This document shows, in pieces, positions 1 to 8,640 of a stretch of 64,000 nucleotides of DNA. Location of the stretch: positions 1,364,001-1,428,000 of the forward strand of contig NC_008577.1 in assembly GCF_000203935.1 (NCBI RefSeq), read 5' to 3'. Each line of letters begins with the position of its first letter. The first letter of the stretch is position 1. This DNA is from Shewanella sp. ANA-3 (lineage in GTDB: Bacteria > Pseudomonadota > Gammaproteobacteria > Enterobacterales > Shewanellaceae). The notes under the pieces were generated by a model. The model saw only the letters and a list, made by a program, of their open reading frames with translations. It was not told the origin of the DNA and did no database searches. A program made the translations under genes and the position numbers.

Positions 1-533
1 TAGCGAATTGGGATACCCACACCTTTGACCAGCAAGTGTTATTACTCGCCAATGAAGCGGCTAAAGCCTGTGGCGAAAAGCTCTCCCAGGGATTAGCTAA
101 TCGTAGTTTTACCGAGACTGAATTGTTTAATCCACAATATCAACCAATTGCGAATACTCAGCCACAAAAATACAGCACGGCCTTTGACCGCTATACCGAT
201 CAACATTTTCCTGCCATACAAGAGCCAATCCTCGCCAAGCACAGTGAGATAGTGTATGCCGGCGCCGTGGATAGAAAAGGTTATTTCCCAACCCACAATA
301 AGCGCTTTAGCCAAGCCTTAACCGGTAAGGTGGAAATTGATATGGTGCATAATCGCACTAAGCGTTTGTTTAACGACCCGACCGGAATACGCTGCGGCGC
401 CCATACTGAGCCTGTGCTGCTGCAAACCTATAAGCGAGATACCGGGGAAGTGATGCATGATTTGTCCGTCCCGATTTATGTCAATGGCAAACATTGGGGC
501 GGTTTTAGGGTTGGATTTAAGGCGAAATCTTAA
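1..533 (+). CDS. Methyl-accepting chemotaxis protein, C-terminal part (truncated by window edge)
   Basis: The frame is open from base 3, so the gene begins outside the window; about 176 residues are visible. The visible part ends in a globular module with a THNKRFSQ-like segment, NRTKRLFND, GEVMHDLSVPI and a terminal NGKHWGGFR motif. From memory this is the C-terminal extension that follows the signalling hairpin in a group of Shewanella and Vibrio chemoreceptors, where it is thought to act as a sensory domain. The hairpin itself is not in view. If right, the protein signals to CheA/CheW. The call rests on the GGFR-type C-terminus only. Confidence 0.65.
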   Translation, partial: ANWDTHTFDQQVLLLANEAAKACGEKLSQGLANRSFTETELFNPQYQPIANTQPQKYSTAFDRYTDQHFPAIQEPILAKHSEIVYAGAVDRKGYFPTHNKRFSQALTGKVEIDMVHNRTKRLFNDPTGIRCGAHTEPVLLQTYKRDTGEVMHDLSVPIYVNGKHWGGFRVGFKAKS

Positions 534-848
534 TTAGTGTGTTTATTCTAAATTTGTTGCATAACGACGCAGAATAAAATGTTGACTAGTTGTGATCTTT
601 GGCGCGTATTTGCTTAACAGAATAGAAATAGTTTGGCATCTATTTGTCGAAGTGCTTAAATAACTGGATATTCATGGCGCTAAGATTTTCCTAAGGGTTG
701 TATTTAGGCTTGTCGCATGATGTTTTTATAGTTTTTTGATTTTAAAAGGTAAAATGCATCTTGGAGTTTTGTTGTTATAAGAGATGAAGGGAGACTCTTG
801 CCACTTTGATCGATAGCAGTAGATTCTGCTTAATGTGAGTTAAAAGTT
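534..848. other. Intergenic region, no gene seen
   Basis: This 315-base AT-rich spacer holds no open frame of useful length. A TTGACT at 582 lies 17 bases before CGTATT at 605, a weak promoter candidate, and TAAAAT at 750 is an isolated -10-like word. No convincing terminator follows the chemoreceptor gene. Confidence 0.4.
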
Positions 849-1073
849 ATGCAAGCAACACAAGCGACAGTTACCGTTTTGTATTATGACGCGCCAGTCG
901 GGTTAATTATGCACAACGCGGTGTTAGAAGGTTTACCTGTGAGCGATTCCGGTCGTGTGATGATACCTGCGAGTTTTCGTAAGGGAAAATCCATCATCGC
1001 CGTGCTTGAAGGTGAGTGTAAAATATTGAACTCACTCGGTGAGCGGGTATTTGCGCAGGCTAATATAGGTTAA
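849..1073 (+). CDS. Conserved small protein, TIGR02922-like
   Basis: A 74-residue soluble protein with no signal peptide or membrane segment. It has a central SDSGRVMIPASFRKGKSI stretch followed by AVLEGECKILN and GERVF. The length and these motifs match, from memory, the TIGR02922 family restricted to Shewanella, Colwellia and relatives, which has no known function. It stands alone, preceded by a long spacer and followed by a clean terminator, so it is probably its own transcription unit. The GRVxIPxxFRKGKxI segment looks like a small beta-rich fold, but no biochemical role can be assigned. Confidence 0.75.
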   Translation: MQATQATVTVLYYDAPVGLIMHNAVLEGLPVSDSGRVMIPASFRKGKSIIAVLEGECKILNSLGERVFAQANIG

Positions 1074-1110
1074 TAAAAACGAAAAATAGCACTGGCAACA
1101 CTTGAAACTT

Positions 1111-1143
1111 AAAGGACGATAAGTGGATTTATCGTCCTTTTGC
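1111..1143 (+). terminator. Rho-independent terminator
   Basis: A 12-bp perfect stem (AAAGGACGATAA at 1111-1122 with its complement at 1129-1140) has a 6-base loop and runs into TTTT. It closes the TIGR02922-like gene. Confidence 0.85.
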
Positions 1144-1176
1144 GTTTTTGGGGCGGCTTAACTAAGCACGCCGCTT

Positions 1177-1758
1177 TTATCTGCAGACATCATCAAACAA
1201 CTTATCGGCCAATTGCTGTAGGATTTCCGCCTGCGGATGGGTATGGGCAAAGGTTCTTAACCCATAAATGCCCATCATCAAGTATTGCGCCCGCTGCTCA
1301 CTGTTAAGCTCGCCATGCAACATCCCTTGGGAGTCCGCTAATTCAAATTGTGCCGTCAACGCATACTGCCAAAGCATGAGGTTTTGACTGATAATGTTTT
1401 GGATTTCATCATCTTGCTCTGCAATTTCATTTAAGGCTTTAGTGAGCAAACAAGCTTGCTGGCTATCGCAGCTTAAACATTCGACCACGATATTGTCTAA
1501 GTAGGTCTTTAAATTACCCAGCACGGGACGGCCATTGGAGAAGATAAGCTTGAACTGCTCGTCTCTATCCTGCTGATATTGCTCGATAGCGGCGATGAGC
1601 AACCCACGCTTATTACTAAAAGCGCAATAAATGGAGCCGGGATGTAATCCCGTTGCTTGGGTCAGATCCTGCATGCTGGTTTTGGTGTATCCCTTGTGCA
1701 TAAAGGCGGCCATCGCTCCCCTGAGCACCTGCGCCCTATCAAACTCTGCGTTTCGCAT
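1177..1758 (-). CDS. TetR/AcrR family transcriptional regulator
   Basis: A TetR-type repressor of 193 residues. The N-terminal helix-turn-helix (about residues 5-55) is recognisable from the AFMHKGYTKTSMQDLTQATGLHPGSIYCAFSNKRGLL pattern (AF..KGY..TSM.D......L..GS.Y..F..K), and the C-terminal ligand domain follows. The start at 1758 is chosen because GAGGTG lies 8 bases before that ATG; an upstream in-frame GTG has no such site. It is divergent from an Old Yellow Enzyme gene and the spacer carries three palindromes, so it most likely represses that gene and itself, as NemR does for nemA. Cysteines cluster in ECLSCDSQQACLL, which could sense electrophiles (inference). Confidence 0.85.
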   Translation of the reverse strand: MRNAEFDRAQVLRGAMAAFMHKGYTKTSMQDLTQATGLHPGSIYCAFSNKRGLLIAAIEQYQQDRDEQFKLIFSNGRPVLGNLKTYLDNIVVECLSCDSQQACLLTKALNEIAEQDDEIQNIISQNLMLWQYALTAQFELADSQGMLHGELNSEQRAQYLMMGIYGLRTFAHTHPQAEILQQLADKLFDDVCR

Positions 1759-1802
1759 TGCAATGTCACCTCTCACCGATACTTGTGCTGATTCTAACTA
1801 AT

Positions 1803-1871
1803 TTTGAACAAACATTCAAAAATGTTCTTGAATGATCGTTCAAATAAGAATATCTTGAATGCACATTCAAG
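1803..1871. promoter_or_regulatory. Triple TetR-type operator in the divergent promoter region
   Basis: Three near-perfect palindromes of the form TTGAATGnnCATTCAA lie at 1803-1820, 1828-1843 and 1854-1871, with centres about 24 and 27 bases apart. They fill the space between the TetR gene and the Old Yellow Enzyme gene; the last ends 15 bases before the oxidoreductase start codon. This is the expected layout for autoregulation plus control of the divergent enzyme gene. Confidence 0.75.
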
Positions 1872-1886
1872 AATGGGGCAACACCA

Positions 1887-2954
1887 ATGACGATTGAACA
1901 TGCAGCGAATTCCGTGGGTAATTTATTCGATACCTACAAACTTAATGACACTATTACCTTAAAAAACCGTATCTTAATGGCGCCATTAACGCGCTGTATG
2001 GCCGATGCGGATTTAGTGCCGACCGATGACATGGTGGCTTACTATGCTCGCCGCGCCGAAGCGGGATTGATTATCTCCGAAGCGACGATCATTCGCCCTG
2101 ATGGTCAAGGTTACCCAAATACGCCCGGCATTTTTAATCAAGCGCAGATCGCCGGTTGGCGTAAAGTAACGGATGGTGTGCATGCCAATGGCGGCAAGAT
2201 TTTTGTGCAGTTATGGCATACCGGCCGTGTCGCGCACCCACATTTCTTCGGTGGCGGCGATGTACTGGCGCCTTCGGCAGAAAAAGTAGAGGGCAGTGTG
2301 CCCAGAATGCGTGAGCTGATCTATGTCACTCCAAAAGCGGCAACTCTTGAAGATATTCAGGGCTTAGTCCGCGATTATGCGAAAGCGGCTGAAAACGCGA
2401 TTGAAGCCGGATTCGATGGGGTTGAGATCCACGGTGCAAACGGATATCTAATCGATGCATTCTTACACCATGACAGCAACCGTCGTACCGATGAATATGG
2501 CGGCACACCTGCCAATATGTCACGCTTTGCCTTAGAAGTGGTTGATGCGATTGCGGCGCGTATTGGTAAAGACAGAACCGGTCTTCGTATTTCTCCCGGC
2601 GCCTATTTCAATATGGCTGTCGATAACCGTGACCGCGCCGTGTTTGACTACCTATTACCTGAGCTTGAAAAACGTGAACTGGCCTTTGTGCATATCGGTA
2701 TCTTCGACGACAGCATGGAGTTTGATTACTTAGATGGCCGTGTTTCAAGCTATGTGCGTGCTAACTATGGCAAAACCTTAGTGGGTGTAGGTGGCTACAG
2801 CGCCCAATCGGCAAGTGAAGCGATTGCCGCCGATAAGTTTGATTTAATTGCGATTGGTCGCCCCTTTATTGCCAACCCTGATTATGTGGCAAGAGTGCGC
2901 CAAGGTCATGAATTGGTGACCTATAGCGATGAAATGCTGGCAAGCTTGGTGTAA
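1887..2954 (+). CDS. nemA: Old Yellow Enzyme family alkene reductase (N-ethylmaleimide reductase type)
   Basis: A 355-residue FMN-dependent NAD(P)H:flavin oxidoreductase that reduces activated alkenes, quinones and other electrophiles in the cytoplasm. Visible family features are MAPLTR (Thr35, the classical OYE type rather than the Cys of YqjM types), the substrate-binding pair His182/Asn185 in IHGANGYL, the RTDEYGG segment, and the C-terminal FMN phosphate site GVGGY...AIGRPFIANP. Full length for the family. It is divergent from a TetR regulator and preceded by three operators, the nemR-nemA arrangement; Shewanella genomes carry several OYE paralogues, so the exact name is uncertain. A terminator follows. 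Confidence 0.9.
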   Translation: MTIEHAANSVGNLFDTYKLNDTITLKNRILMAPLTRCMADADLVPTDDMVAYYARRAEAGLIISEATIIRPDGQGYPNTPGIFNQAQIAGWRKVTDGVHANGGKIFVQLWHTGRVAHPHFFGGGDVLAPSAEKVEGSVPRMRELIYVTPKAATLEDIQGLVRDYAKAAENAIEAGFDGVEIHGANGYLIDAFLHHDSNRRTDEYGGTPANMSRFALEVVDAIAARIGKDRTGLRISPGAYFNMAVDNRDRAVFDYLLPELEKRELAFVHIGIFDDSMEFDYLDGRVSSYVRANYGKTLVGVGGYSAQSASEAIAADKFDLIAIGRPFIANPDYVARVRQGHELVTYSDEMLASLV

Positions 2955-2978
2955 CTCAGAGCAGCAATTACCGATAAG

Positions 2979-3006
2979 AAAGGGTTAGCTTAGCTAACCC
3001 TTTTGC
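2979..3006. terminator. Terminator between convergent genes
   Basis: Stem AAAGGGTTAGCT / AGCTAACCCTTT with U-rich sequence on the plus strand (TTTTGCTTTT) and a shorter one on the minus strand. It separates the OYE gene from the convergent Lon-family gene. Confidence 0.75.
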
Positions 3007-3020
3007 TTTTGGTTCAACGA

Positions 3021-5438
3021 TCAATTGGCTTTAGGGAGCGCCCTCAGGGCATTGAGTTTCTGCTGGGCAATCCCAAATACGCACTCTGGGGCATAATGGC
3101 CTGCGTGTTTCCCATCATCGCCTCCTAAGGTCGCCGCCGTTTTACCTAGGAGTAGTGCCATCGCTTGGGTAACATGGCTAATCGCCCAAATATGGAATTC
3201 TCCACGCTCAACCGCTTCCACAATGTCTTGGCGTAACATGAGGTTGGCGATATTCGACTCGGGAATAATTACCCCTTGGCTCGATGAGCGGCCCTTAATC
3301 TTACACACATCGAAAAAGCCTTCGATTTTTTCATTTACGCCGCCGATGGGTTGCGCCTCACCAAACTGATTCATCGATCCGGTAATGGCAATATCCTGCC
3401 TTAAGGGCAACTCACTGATGGCGGAGATGATGGCGCAGCATTCGGCCATCGAGGCGCTATCACCATCGACACCGCTGTAGGATTGCTCGAAGGTGAGATA
3501 GGTGGTGAGGGGGATTTGCGCGGTTTTACCAAGGACCGAAGCCAAATAAGCCGTCAGGATTAACACTCCTTTAGAGTGAATGCGCCCACCGAGCTTAACC
3601 CTATGCTCAATATCCAGCACTTCACCCTTACCGAAGGCGGTGGTTGCGGTAATACGATTCGGGAGACCAAATTGATGATCTGAGGTTGATATCACTGATA
3701 ACGCATTGATTTGGCCGACAACTTTATCGTGGGTATTGATTAATGTCGTGCCGTTGATAAAGCTCTCCATAATATTGTCGTGCAGGCGTGAGACCCGTTG
3801 CTCTTGGTTTTTCAGTGCCTGCTCAACGTGCTGTTTTTCAATACATTGACTTGCGGCGGCCTTAGCGCAGAAGTTTGATTCCCTCAGCAGATTGGCGATG
3901 TTTGCCGAATGCAGCGACAGCTTTTGTTGGTCCTGCGCCTCACGGGAACTGTATTCGATGATGCGTGCGATGGCACTGCGGTCACAGTGCAACATATTGT
4001 TATCGTGGACTATGCTGGAAATAAATCGTGCATATTGCGCCTCTGAGATATCGGTTCTGTCCATCACATCTTCAAAATCGGCCGTGATCCTAAATAACTC
4101 ACTAAAATCAGGATCATAATGCTGTAAAAGCTGATAGGTTTCGTGATCCCCAAACAGAATGATCTTCACATCTAAGGGAATAGGTTCCGGCGCCAATGAG
4201 ATAGTGCCCGACAGTGAGACTTCCCGCTCTAAGGAACTTAAATCTAACTTGCGTGAGCGCAGTGCGCGTTTCAAGCCGTCCCACACATAGGGGCGCTCCA
4301 GCACTTTGATGGCATCCATCAACAGCACGCCACCGTTGGCCTTGTGTAAGCTTCCTGGGCGGATGAGTGAGAAGTCGGTAAACACTGTGCCCCTAAAGGT
4401 AGCGTTCTCAACATAGCCAAACAGGCTGTGGTAGCTTGGGCTTTCTTCGACCACAATCGGGAATTTTTGCTCCCCTTGGCATACGATGACGTTGACCTGA
4501 TAGCGGCGTGGCATTTTCTTTTCAAGGGAGGCGTAGGCGAGGGCGAGTTGCTCTTCACTCTCCTCAAGGAAAATATCTAAATTACTTAAGATATCCGACT
4601 GCATCCCCGTTAAGAAGGCTCTGACTTCGGGCTGATGTTTGTATTTGTCTTTCAAGGGTTTGAAAAAGTGCACCAGCACATCTTTAGCGACTTGTTCGTC
4701 GTGTTCCTGTTGGGTATCGCTAAACTCTTCTTCCCATTCGGTATTTTGTCGAATGATGCCGCGAAGTTTAACTTCGAGCCCATTGATATTGCTTTCAAAC
4801 TGGGCGCGCTCGGCTTCGGTTAAGGCGCCAAAGGAGACCTCGTCATGGGGCTCTTCGCCATTGAGGGCAACCATTTGATAATCGCCCTGCAGGGTTAAAC
4901 TGAGGCTAATGTTTTTCTGTTTGGCTTCTTCACTCAGCTCTGTCAGCGCGGCTTCTTGTTTTTGTGCTAGTTGGCTTTTGAGCTTTTCAGCTCGGGCATA
5001 ATACATTTCGTTATCGAAGGCTAAGGGCAGCGCTTTGACCAGTTTTAGCATGAGTTTTTCGATGGACTTTTTAAACTCTTGCCCCGTTCCTGCGGTCAGC
5101 TTGAGCACTTTAGGACTGCGGGTATCGTCAAAGTTAACCACATAGCACCAGTCAAACAGTGACGGTTCAATGGGATCATGGCGATTTAGGTAACGCAGCA
5201 TCATAGTACGTTTACCTAAGCCGTTTTGGCCAATCGCATAAATGTTATAGCCCTTTTCCTTGATCCCCATGGCGAATTCCACCGCCTGTTGGGCACGTTC
5301 TTGACCGACAATATCATCGAGTGGCGTGAGCTGAGCGGTAGACTGACACTCAGGGTTAAGCTGTTTAAGTTCGGATTTACGATAAAGCTGTTGACTCGTT
5401 AACGGGATGGCGGGTGTTGCTGTGGGCACGGTAGGCAT
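3021..5438 (-). CDS. Lon-family ATP-dependent protease (AAA_32 / LonB-like)
   Basis: An 805-residue cytoplasmic protease. A nucleotide-binding loop GQNGLGKR lies at residues 70-77. A long central helical region follows. A second AAA-like segment reads KANGGVLLMDAIKVL, with Ala in place of the Walker B glutamate, as I recall is usual in this family. The Lon protease domain has the Ser/Lys dyad Ser661 (GDSAS) and Lys704 (GVNEK), 43 residues apart as in classical Lon. The family includes E. coli YcbZ but this version is longer and lacks the N-terminal LON substrate domain. The start is supported by AAGGA 8 bases upstream. Probably monocistronic. Confidence 0.88.
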   Translation of the reverse strand: MPTVPTATPAIPLTSQQLYRKSELKQLNPECQSTAQLTPLDDIVGQERAQQAVEFAMGIKEKGYNIYAIGQNGLGKRTMMLRYLNRHDPIEPSLFDWCYVVNFDDTRSPKVLKLTAGTGQEFKKSIEKLMLKLVKALPLAFDNEMYYARAEKLKSQLAQKQEAALTELSEEAKQKNISLSLTLQGDYQMVALNGEEPHDEVSFGALTEAERAQFESNINGLEVKLRGIIRQNTEWEEEFSDTQQEHDEQVAKDVLVHFFKPLKDKYKHQPEVRAFLTGMQSDILSNLDIFLEESEEQLALAYASLEKKMPRRYQVNVIVCQGEQKFPIVVEESPSYHSLFGYVENATFRGTVFTDFSLIRPGSLHKANGGVLLMDAIKVLERPYVWDGLKRALRSRKLDLSSLEREVSLSGTISLAPEPIPLDVKIILFGDHETYQLLQHYDPDFSELFRITADFEDVMDRTDISEAQYARFISSIVHDNNMLHCDRSAIARIIEYSSREAQDQQKLSLHSANIANLLRESNFCAKAAASQCIEKQHVEQALKNQEQRVSRLHDNIMESFINGTTLINTHDKVVGQINALSVISTSDHQFGLPNRITATTAFGKGEVLDIEHRVKLGGRIHSKGVLILTAYLASVLGKTAQIPLTTYLTFEQSYSGVDGDSASMAECCAIISAISELPLRQDIAITGSMNQFGEAQPIGGVNEKIEGFFDVCKIKGRSSSQGVIIPESNIANLMLRQDIVEAVERGEFHIWAISHVTQAMALLLGKTAATLGGDDGKHAGHYAPECVFGIAQQKLNALRALPKAN

Positions 5439-5470
5439 AGAGATCCTTGTTTTTCATCCTGATTATTTCC

Positions 5471-5501
5471 ATTGTAGACAATAGGATAATGTTGTTGTCA
5501 A
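5471..5501 (-). promoter_or_regulatory. Possible promoter of the Lon-family gene
   Basis: On the minus strand TTGACA is followed by TACAAT, both near consensus, but 19 bases apart instead of 17. The -10 box lies about 33 bases before the start codon. The long spacer makes it weak or activator-dependent. Confidence 0.35.
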
Positions 5502-5854
5502 TCAAAAGGCGGTAATTTGTCTTTAAATCAGTGTTGTGGCTGATACATGGTTTTTTGCAGAACGACAAGATGAAAAAGCATTGCTTTTCATTGTGTTAGA
5601 TTTGCTGGTTTCCTCGGAGCGTTATTTGAAACAAAGTAATCGGCGATTGAGTCAAATATTTATGTATTAGTGAATGACGATGATTGAGTGTCTGCGGTAA
5701 TATCTACCCAGATGCTGTGCGGGTTAGCGCGTAGAAACGCTTAAAGCGATGAATCTAAGCTGGTGGCTATCAAGGCTGGATTGCGGCGTGTGAAGGTGAG
5801 GGCGAGTGATGTCCTCAATAAAATGGAATTGTAGAGGCTACAGTAAGCAAGCTT
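5502..5854. other. Intergenic region between divergent genes, nothing further seen
   Basis: About 350 bases between the divergent Lon-family and GGDEF/EAL genes. Beyond the possible minus-strand promoter at 5471-5501 I see no gene, clear palindrome or plus-strand promoter of quality. Confidence 0.4.
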
Positions 5855-8491
5855 ATGATTGATGTTGCAATTTCACAAAAACAGTTGACGGATTGGGCAA
5901 ACGACTTGCAGTTGATTGCCGATATAACGCAGTCGCATGCGGTGATTTTACAAGCCAGCGCGGCGGGTGACTATCGCGTACTTGTACAGTCAGCACAATG
6001 CAAATTGGCTGATATTGAAGCCCTTATTAGGCATTTTAATCTCCAAGCGCATTTAACCTTACATCAAAATGCCACCCCTAAGGTCAAAGTCGCTTCCTCT
6101 GTAGACGCTGCTGATAACCCCTTTAATGAATCACGTACTTTTAGCCACCATCAGGTAAATCTGCCTGAGGATATCCGCAGCGGCAGTGCCTATCAGCACG
6201 CCCTTATCCAAGATATCAGCGCGAATCAGCAATGGTGCGACACTGGGCTCGGGAGCTTAATTTACCTGCCGATCCTCTGGACCTCGGGGGCACATTTTGG
6301 CGTCTTATGTGTATATCACAGCGATCCTCTACATTTAGGGGATAGGGCGTTGCAACTTGCGTCTCTAACGGTCAATAGCCTGCAACTTAATTTGAGCGAG
6401 TGGTTAAAGCAGCAAAAACAGGCGTTGGATATGCAGCGTGGGCAAGTTTATGCGCCCGATGTGATTGACTTACAAACCTTTATCGATAGTTTTGAAGAGC
6501 ATATTTGGGTCAAAAATTCCCAAGGTGTTTACACCATCTGCAACCACAGTGTGGAGAAAGCCTGGGAGTTGCCCCGCAGTGAAATTGTTGGCAAGACGGA
6601 TGAAGACCTTTTTGGTAAAGAAATCGCCGAGATTTTTCTCAATGGTGATAGGCTTGCCATTGAAGCGGGGACACCGATTATCGTCGCCGAGTGTTTAGAC
6701 GGTGAAAAACAGAATAAACACTTATGGTTAGAAACCCTTAAAATTCCAGCAATGACCTCTGAGGGCGCACTTGCCGGTGTCATAGGCATGACCCGCAATA
6801 TCTCCAAGCATAAAGAGGTTGAAGAGCAGCTCACGCTGGCGACCAATGTGTTTAAACATACCCTCGAAGGTGTGGTGATCACCGACAGGCATGGCAATAT
6901 CACCGATGTGAATGGTGCCTTCTATGAAATCACTGGCTACTCTCGGGAAGAGTTGCTCGGTCAAAATCCACGATTATTTAACTCGGGTCGCCACGAGAAA
7001 GCCTTTTTCGATGCCATGTGGAATCACTTACTCGAGACGGGTAAGTGGAATGGCGAAATTTGGAATCGCCGCAAGGATGGCACTATCTTCCCGCAAAATA
7101 TCACCATCAGCACCATTTATGATGAGTTAGGTGATGTGCGCTATTTTGTGGCGGTATTTTCCGATATTTCCGCTCAAAAGCAGAGCGAGGCCCAGCTAGC
7201 CCATTTAGCTTATTTCGATCCTTTGACCCATCTGCCAAACCGCATGAAGCTGATGATGCAGCTCAAACAGGAACTCAGACATGCAAAAAGGCTCAATGCC
7301 CAACTAGCCACAGTGTTTATTGATGTGGATTTGTTTAAACACATTAACGACAGTTTCGGCCACAGTATTGGTGACGAAATGCTGGTGGAGCTGGCTAAGC
7401 GGTTACGCAGTCAGCTGCAAGAGCAAGATGTGTTGTCGCGAATTGGCGGCGATGAGTTTGTAGCACTGATCTCGGGAATTCAAAGCCATGAGGATGCCGC
7501 CGCGGCCATTAACCAATTACGCCAAGTTTTTGAACAGCCCTTTGTGGTGAGCACTGGGGATCATCTGCGTCTGACAGCCAGTATGGGAGTGTCCATCTAT
7601 CCCGATGATGGCAGTAATGCCGATACCTTACTGCGTAACGCCGATGCCGCCATGTACCGCGCTAAGAGTGAGGGCCGCAATAACTTTGCCTTTTACACTG
7701 AGTCGCTCACTAAGCAATCATTTGAGCATCTAAAACTGCAGAGTGCGCTTTATGGCGCCCTTGAGCAGAACGCTTTGTATTTGATGTATCAGCCTAAATT
7801 GGATTTAGTCAGTCGTAAAACCATAGGGGTTGAGGCGTTACTGCGTTGGAATGACCCCATATTAGGGCAAATTTCCCCTGGGGTGTTTATTCCCGTCGCC
7901 GAGAAAATCGGGCTGATTTACGATATTGGTTTGTGGGTGCTCGAAACCGCTTGCCTTCAAGGCGTGCGTTGGCTTACCGAGGGGAAACCTTTTGGCCGAA
8001 TTGCCGTTAACGTTGCCGGACAACAGCTACAACGTAGCTCCTTTGTCGAGGATGTGAAACGCATCCTGACGCAAACAGGATTGCCCGCCACTTGCCTTGA
8101 GCTTGAAGTGACTGAAAGCGTGATGATGCACAATCCCGATGTGGCGATTCGCGACTTAAAGCTGCTAGGGGATCTTGGCATTGAGCTTTCGGTCGACGAT
8201 TTTGGAACCGGTTATTCCTCTCTTAACTATCTGAAAAAACTGCCGATTCATAAGCTTAAAATTGACCAATCCTTTGTGCGGGATATCCCCTTCGACACCA
8301 ACAATACCGCTATCGCTAAAGCCGTAATTGCCCTAGGGCATGCGCTCAAGTTAGAGATAGTGGCAGAAGGGGTTGAGACTCAAGCACAGGCTGAGTTTTT
8401 AACCCAAAACCTGTGCGATCAGGCGCAGGGGTATCTCTTCAGCCGTCCGCTATTACCCGCGGATGTTGAGGCGTTTTTAGCGAAAGCTTAA
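5855..8491 (+). CDS. GAF-PAS-PAS-GGDEF-EAL cyclic-di-GMP signalling protein
   Basis: An 878-residue soluble protein with no membrane segment. Order: GAF-like region (about 15-185), PAS (205-320), PAS with PAC (325-445, including GVVITDRHGNITDVN and NRRKDGT), GGDEF (450-610, intact GGDEF at 531-535) and EAL (625-870, intact EALLRW at 660). The EAL catalytic motifs ELEVTES, DDFGTGYSS and VAEGVET are all present, so both cyclase and phosphodiesterase could work. The RxxD inhibitory site is absent (Gln at the Arg position). The ribosome-binding site is weak. It probably converts a cytoplasmic redox or ligand signal to c-di-GMP level. An imperfect tandem repeat covers its stop codon. Confidence 0.93.
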   Translation: MIDVAISQKQLTDWANDLQLIADITQSHAVILQASAAGDYRVLVQSAQCKLADIEALIRHFNLQAHLTLHQNATPKVKVASSVDAADNPFNESRTFSHHQVNLPEDIRSGSAYQHALIQDISANQQWCDTGLGSLIYLPILWTSGAHFGVLCVYHSDPLHLGDRALQLASLTVNSLQLNLSEWLKQQKQALDMQRGQVYAPDVIDLQTFIDSFEEHIWVKNSQGVYTICNHSVEKAWELPRSEIVGKTDEDLFGKEIAEIFLNGDRLAIEAGTPIIVAECLDGEKQNKHLWLETLKIPAMTSEGALAGVIGMTRNISKHKEVEEQLTLATNVFKHTLEGVVITDRHGNITDVNGAFYEITGYSREELLGQNPRLFNSGRHEKAFFDAMWNHLLETGKWNGEIWNRRKDGTIFPQNITISTIYDELGDVRYFVAVFSDISAQKQSEAQLAHLAYFDPLTHLPNRMKLMMQLKQELRHAKRLNAQLATVFIDVDLFKHINDSFGHSIGDEMLVELAKRLRSQLQEQDVLSRIGGDEFVALISGIQSHEDAAAAINQLRQVFEQPFVVSTGDHLRLTASMGVSIYPDDGSNADTLLRNADAAMYRAKSEGRNNFAFYTESLTKQSFEHLKLQSALYGALEQNALYLMYQPKLDLVSRKTIGVEALLRWNDPILGQISPGVFIPVAEKIGLIYDIGLWVLETACLQGVRWLTEGKPFGRIAVNVAGQQLQRSSFVEDVKRILTQTGLPATCLELEVTESVMMHNPDVAIRDLKLLGDLGIELSVDDFGTGYSSLNYLKKLPIHKLKIDQSFVRDIPFDTNNTAIAKAVIALGHALKLEIVAEGVETQAQAEFLTQNLCDQAQGYLFSRPLLPADVEAFLAKA

Positions 8492-8520
8492 GCGCGTCTA
8501 GTGAAAGCCTAAGCGTGCCT
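8479..8520 (+). repeat. Imperfect 21-base tandem repeat over the stop codon
   Basis: The units 8479-8499 and 8500-8520 match at 17 of 21 positions (AGCGAAAGCTTAAGCGCGTCT and AGTGAAAGCCTAAGCGTGCCT). The stop codon of the GGDEF-EAL gene lies in the first unit, so the duplication sits at the gene end. Confidence 0.6.
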
Positions 8521-8640
8521 ATCGACCATAAGGCTGATTAGGCACGATTAACGCCGTGAGCAACTGACAGATGCAATGCAACTGGTCGCTCTAGCGGCTG
8601 TCTGTTAACATGGCGCCATTATTGTTTTTGGTGATCTTCC

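Noticed and set aside
5377..5568. 63-codon minus-strand frame over the Lon-family start
   Set aside because: It overlaps the gene start and promoter region in another frame, with no ribosome-binding site or family match.
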